Assembly (NCBI GenBank): GCA_018350325.1
Contig: JAEVLN010000014.1
Coordinates: 682,001 to 746,000 of the forward strand
DNA length: 64,000 bases
Reading direction: 5' to 3'
Source: Globodera rostochiensis
Taxonomy: Eukaryota; Nematoda; Chromadorea; Rhabditida; Heteroderidae
Shown here: one piece after another, positions 60,901 through 64,000 of the stretch
Layout of the letters: every line of letters begins with the position of its first letter
Numbering within the stretch: position 1 is the stretch's first letter
Notes under the pieces: model-generated
Databases searched by the model: none
The model's input: only the letters and a program-made list of their open reading frames with translations
What the model was told of the DNA's origin: nothing
Made by a program: the position numbers and the translations under genes

Positions 60901-62455
60901 TTATTTAGTTTTATAAAAAAAACAATTCAATAACATTAAACAAAAAGCGATTACCTATTTTAAAAATTTTATAAAGATTTTAATGATATTTTATATTTTA
61001 AAAAATTTATTTTTAAATATTGCGTTTATTAAATTCCCAATTTTTGGCGTTCCGTTGGAATTTGAGCCCCCCCCCCGGCGCCGCCGCAAAATTCCTTTGG
61101 GCGGAAAACATTTTTCTTTACTTTGCCGGGAACAATTGGCTCAAATTCTTTCCCTCAAAAAGCTCAAAGGCCATATTTTGGCGCTCAAATGCTTCAAAAA
61201 CATTTTCCATTCGCTTTCCAATAAATGCAACCATTTTATTTTTTAATAATTTCCAAGCCAAAAACACTTTCCAAAAAGGCCTTTTAGATTTTTTTTTAAA
61301 TGCGACAAAATTTTGTTGAATAGGGAAATTGACTTGATCAGATTTGGGGTAATTTCAGTGTTTGTGTTTTATTAAATTCAAATATTTTTATTTCAAATTA
61401 ATAATCTAATTTAATCATTTTAATAATATGTTTTTATAATTTAATTAATTTTAAATTTAAATCAGTTTTAATAATATATTACCGAAATTAAACATTGTTA
61501 TTTAATTTAAATCATTTTTAATAATATATTTTTATTCCATTTAAAATCATTTTTAATATATTTTATTCCAAAATGAATGAATCATAAAAGCGAAGGCAGT
61601 TTCCCACCAGCCCCAAATTTATGGTGGGAAATTTAGCAGCAAAAAGACCGATGTGACTCTGCTTCATCAAATGATCGGAGAAATAAATGTGATTTTTGCT
61701 CCACAATTTATTCTTTTAAAAGAATTTTTGGGTTTTAAATTATTTTAAACATTTTGCGCAAATTTAATTCGATTTATTTGCTTGATTTGTGCACAATTAA
61801 AATGTTTCCCCTCCGGGGCGGGGGTCCAAAATCGAAAAGTTCCCCTCCGACCGACCGTCCGTCCATTCAGATGGAAAATTGGGGAAATTTATTTCGTTTC
61901 TGTTTTACTCTTGAAAAATAAAAGTTTAAAACATTAAATATTTTATGTATTTGTTGATTATTCAATTATTCATAAATGACGTCATTATCATCATTAATTC
62001 ATAATGACGTTATGTGCGCGGCGGTGTTTCCAATTTCTTTTTGATCGGTTTCCGCTTCGATCTTTGATTACTTTTTGCGGTTTATACGATTCTGAAAACT
62101 TTGAAATAGCAACGATTTTTTGATGCTTTTTTTGTGTGTTTATTTTATATCAAATTAAAAAGACGATTTAAGGAGGGTTGAAGGGGTGCGAAAATAATAT
62201 ATTAAAGAAAATTGAAAAAATGAATATGTCGTCGCTCACACCTTTTATTTTTTAAATCCGATCTCGCCCACTTTTCAATTTGCCGATCACAAACAAATCA
62301 ATTAGCAAATGCTAAAAGCCCCTAACACGACGACCACGACGACGACGACGGACCGTCCCACTTTGATGGATTATGCAGCACATGCACATGCATGCACACC
62401 AATTGCGCGCTAATCGACACGCCTTTCTCCTTTTACCCCCCCCCCCCCCCCCCTC
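57946..62455. other. Long non-coding stretch, no supported gene
   Basis: AT-rich with scattered poly-C and GATC clusters. At 59396-59466 a 37-bp unit (ATGATCTGGTCTGGTCCGTG) is directly duplicated. An 81-codon plus-strand ORF from 60325 (MALNECEECRPPDDQWLRR) has some coding-like composition but no splice partners; I do not call it. Confidence 0.5.
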
Positions 62456-62725
62456 CTCTTCCTCCTCTCTCTCTCTCTGACTCTCACTTTCTGTTTGTTC
62501 AAATTTGAACGCTATTTGCATTCCTTTTTCTCTCGTTTTCCTTCCTTTTTATCTTCTTTTCTTCTCTTTCTCAATCTTTCTTTCTTCTTATCTTCTTTTT
62601 CTTTCTCTCTCTCTCTCGCTGTTCTTTTTATCTTCTTTTTCTTTCTCTCTTTCTCTCTCTCTCTCTCTTTTCCTTTTTATCTTCTTTTTCTTTATCTCTT
62701 TCTCTCTCTCTCGTGCACACTCTCT
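62456..62725. repeat. CT/TTTC microsatellite tract
   Basis: Repeated blocks of TCTTTTTCTTTCTCTCTCTC and CTTTTTATCTTC. Flanked by poly-C runs (62438-62451, 62750-62758, 62843-62857 as G). Low complexity; ORFs here are artefacts. Confidence 0.9.
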
Positions 62726-63125
62726 CCTCCCCTTCTCAATGGTTTGCCCCCCCCCCCTCTTCAAAAAGTAAACAGAAAAGCCGCACACACTTTTCAAGGA
62801 GTAGTGGCGGGGGGTTGTTGTGTTCCACGCCAAATAAACGATGGGGGGGGGGGGGGGGAATGCTTTCACTCTTTTGGCTTTCGAAATCCCCCCCCCCCTC
62901 CCCTCTCGTCCAATGATCGCTTTGTTAAGCAAATAATTGCCAAAAATTTAGTGAAAACTTATTTTTGATTTTGAGGTCAAAAAAATTTCATCCAAAAATA
63001 AAACACTCTCAAACAATTCAATTATTTGAGTGTTCTGTTAACTTCGCTTAAATATTGTGGCCAATGCAATCATTTAATTCAACTCCATGAACGACTGGCG
63101 AACACTTTTATTCGTTGACAAATAA

Positions 63126-64000
63126 ATGGTTACTACGCTAAGGTGAGATTTTATTTAAATTAATAATTATTATTGCTTAAATGGTTAATTAAATTAATTA
63201 ATTAAATAATTATTTCTTAAGTGATTAATTAAATTAATTAAGTATAATATTTATTGCTTAAAGGATAAAGCTTTTTATTTCGTTAACTATTAAAGTGATT
63301 AGTTTTTTAAATGTTAATTAAATCGCACTATATAAAGTGAATTAGATATACATTTTAAGTTAATTATGTAGTTATTTAACTCATTATGTTTATTTTGTTT
63401 ATTTATGAATTATAAAATTATTTAAACAAATTGTAATATTTATTTTTTTAAATTAAAAAAAAATAGTCAAAATAAGTCTATATATTATAGCGAACGTTCA
63501 TCATCTTCCACCAACACAACGGAAAAGGGCGAAGTCATTTTTTTAATAAAAAATAATTATTTACATAAATATTTATTTTTTTTTTAGGATTTTCATTATG
63601 CTGAATTTTGGGTTAAATTTTGGCCATATTTTATAACCGCTTTGGCGTTCTACGGACTGCTCAGTGTGGCCTGGATTTTGTGGAATGTTTACGCTTATCG
63701 AAGGCGCGGAATTTCTCTAAAATTAAAAAATAAAATAATAAATTTTCAGGGATCTTTCTAATGCCCGCAAGGGGCAATTTGTTGGTCGATTGCACGAAAA
63801 ATGGTCGGTTTTGAATTCATATATATATTTATTTAAATAATTTTACATTATTAAAGTAAATTTATAAATCTTTTGAAGAAAATTATTTAATTGAAAATTC
63901 TTGAAGAATAAAAAAGGAGTTTTGCATTTTATTTTTTAAAAATTTTTAGAATAATTTAAAAATTTGACAGGCGCCTTCTGAGTGTCTATGACCAAATTCC
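63126..64000 (+). CDS. Membrane protein, 5' part only (runs off window)
   Basis: Exons 63126-63142, 63491-63533, 63588-63703, 63750-63802 and from 63971; the phases join to MVTTLSERSSSSTNTTEKGE, DFHYAEFWVKFWPYFITALA and a following hydrophobic run (FYGLLSVAWILWNVYAYRR), then RDLSNARKGQFVGRLHEKW and RLLSVYDQIP at the window edge. One clear TM segment with a basic cytosolic flank. The third intron uses a GC donor (AAG|GCGCGG at 63704). Family not recognised. Start chosen because ATG plus 17 nt splices in phase. Confidence 0.68.

Overview
This is a eukaryotic, AT-rich, intron-dense window. It is almost certainly from a nematode and most likely from a plant-parasitic cyst nematode (Heterodera/Globodera type). 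The basis is mixed: short AT-rich introns, a secreted cysteine glutathione peroxidase, ShKT domains, a CYP4-type P450, and about one in ten modelled introns using GC-AG ends, which I recall being reported as common in cyst nematodes. The species is an inference. All exon coordinates were read by hand from splice signals and reading phase. Most gene models close to an exact multiple of three, and I used this as the internal check.

Layout. 613-4608 (-): complete 13-exon poly(ADP-ribose) glycohydrolase. 4609-7718: intergenic with two tandem arrays. 7719-15778 (+): a large coiled-coil/IQ-motif protein with long acidic coding repeats, 5' end open. 16266-16336 (-): tRNA-Glu(CTC). 16687-17143: minisatellite. 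17983-19852 (+) and 21173-24437 (-): two convergent members of a secreted protein family I do not recognise; the second has an internally duplicated module joined through a fusion exon. 24734-25075: tandem copies of a dispersed repeat. 27074-30404 (+): CYP4-type P450 whose introns hold a hAT-like MITE and two minisatellites. 30747-32763 (-): secreted glutathione peroxidase with a 17-nt microexon. 34338-39529 (+): Gln/His-rich prion-like protein with a triplicated exon and a CCHC zinc knuckle. 40305-40534: orphan ShKT exon from a segmental duplication. 43470-45746 (+): the intact secreted ShKT protein. 46681-48281, 48515-50209 and 50517-52119 (-): three tandem genes of unknown function (Cys-rich, Gly-rich, secreted Cys-motif). 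53539-56528 (-): organic solute transporter alpha-type membrane protein. 56529-63125: long non-coding, repeat-rich stretch. 63126-end (+): start of a one-TM or multi-TM protein that runs off the window.

No operon-like pathway links these genes. The recurring themes are secretion (five predicted signal peptides), redox and xenobiotic handling (P450, GPx, OST-alpha), and unusually active tandem and segmental duplication: coding minisatellites, duplicated exons, a gene-internal module duplication and a duplicated ShKT segment. The best candidate for something undescribed is the convergent secreted pair at 18-24 kb.
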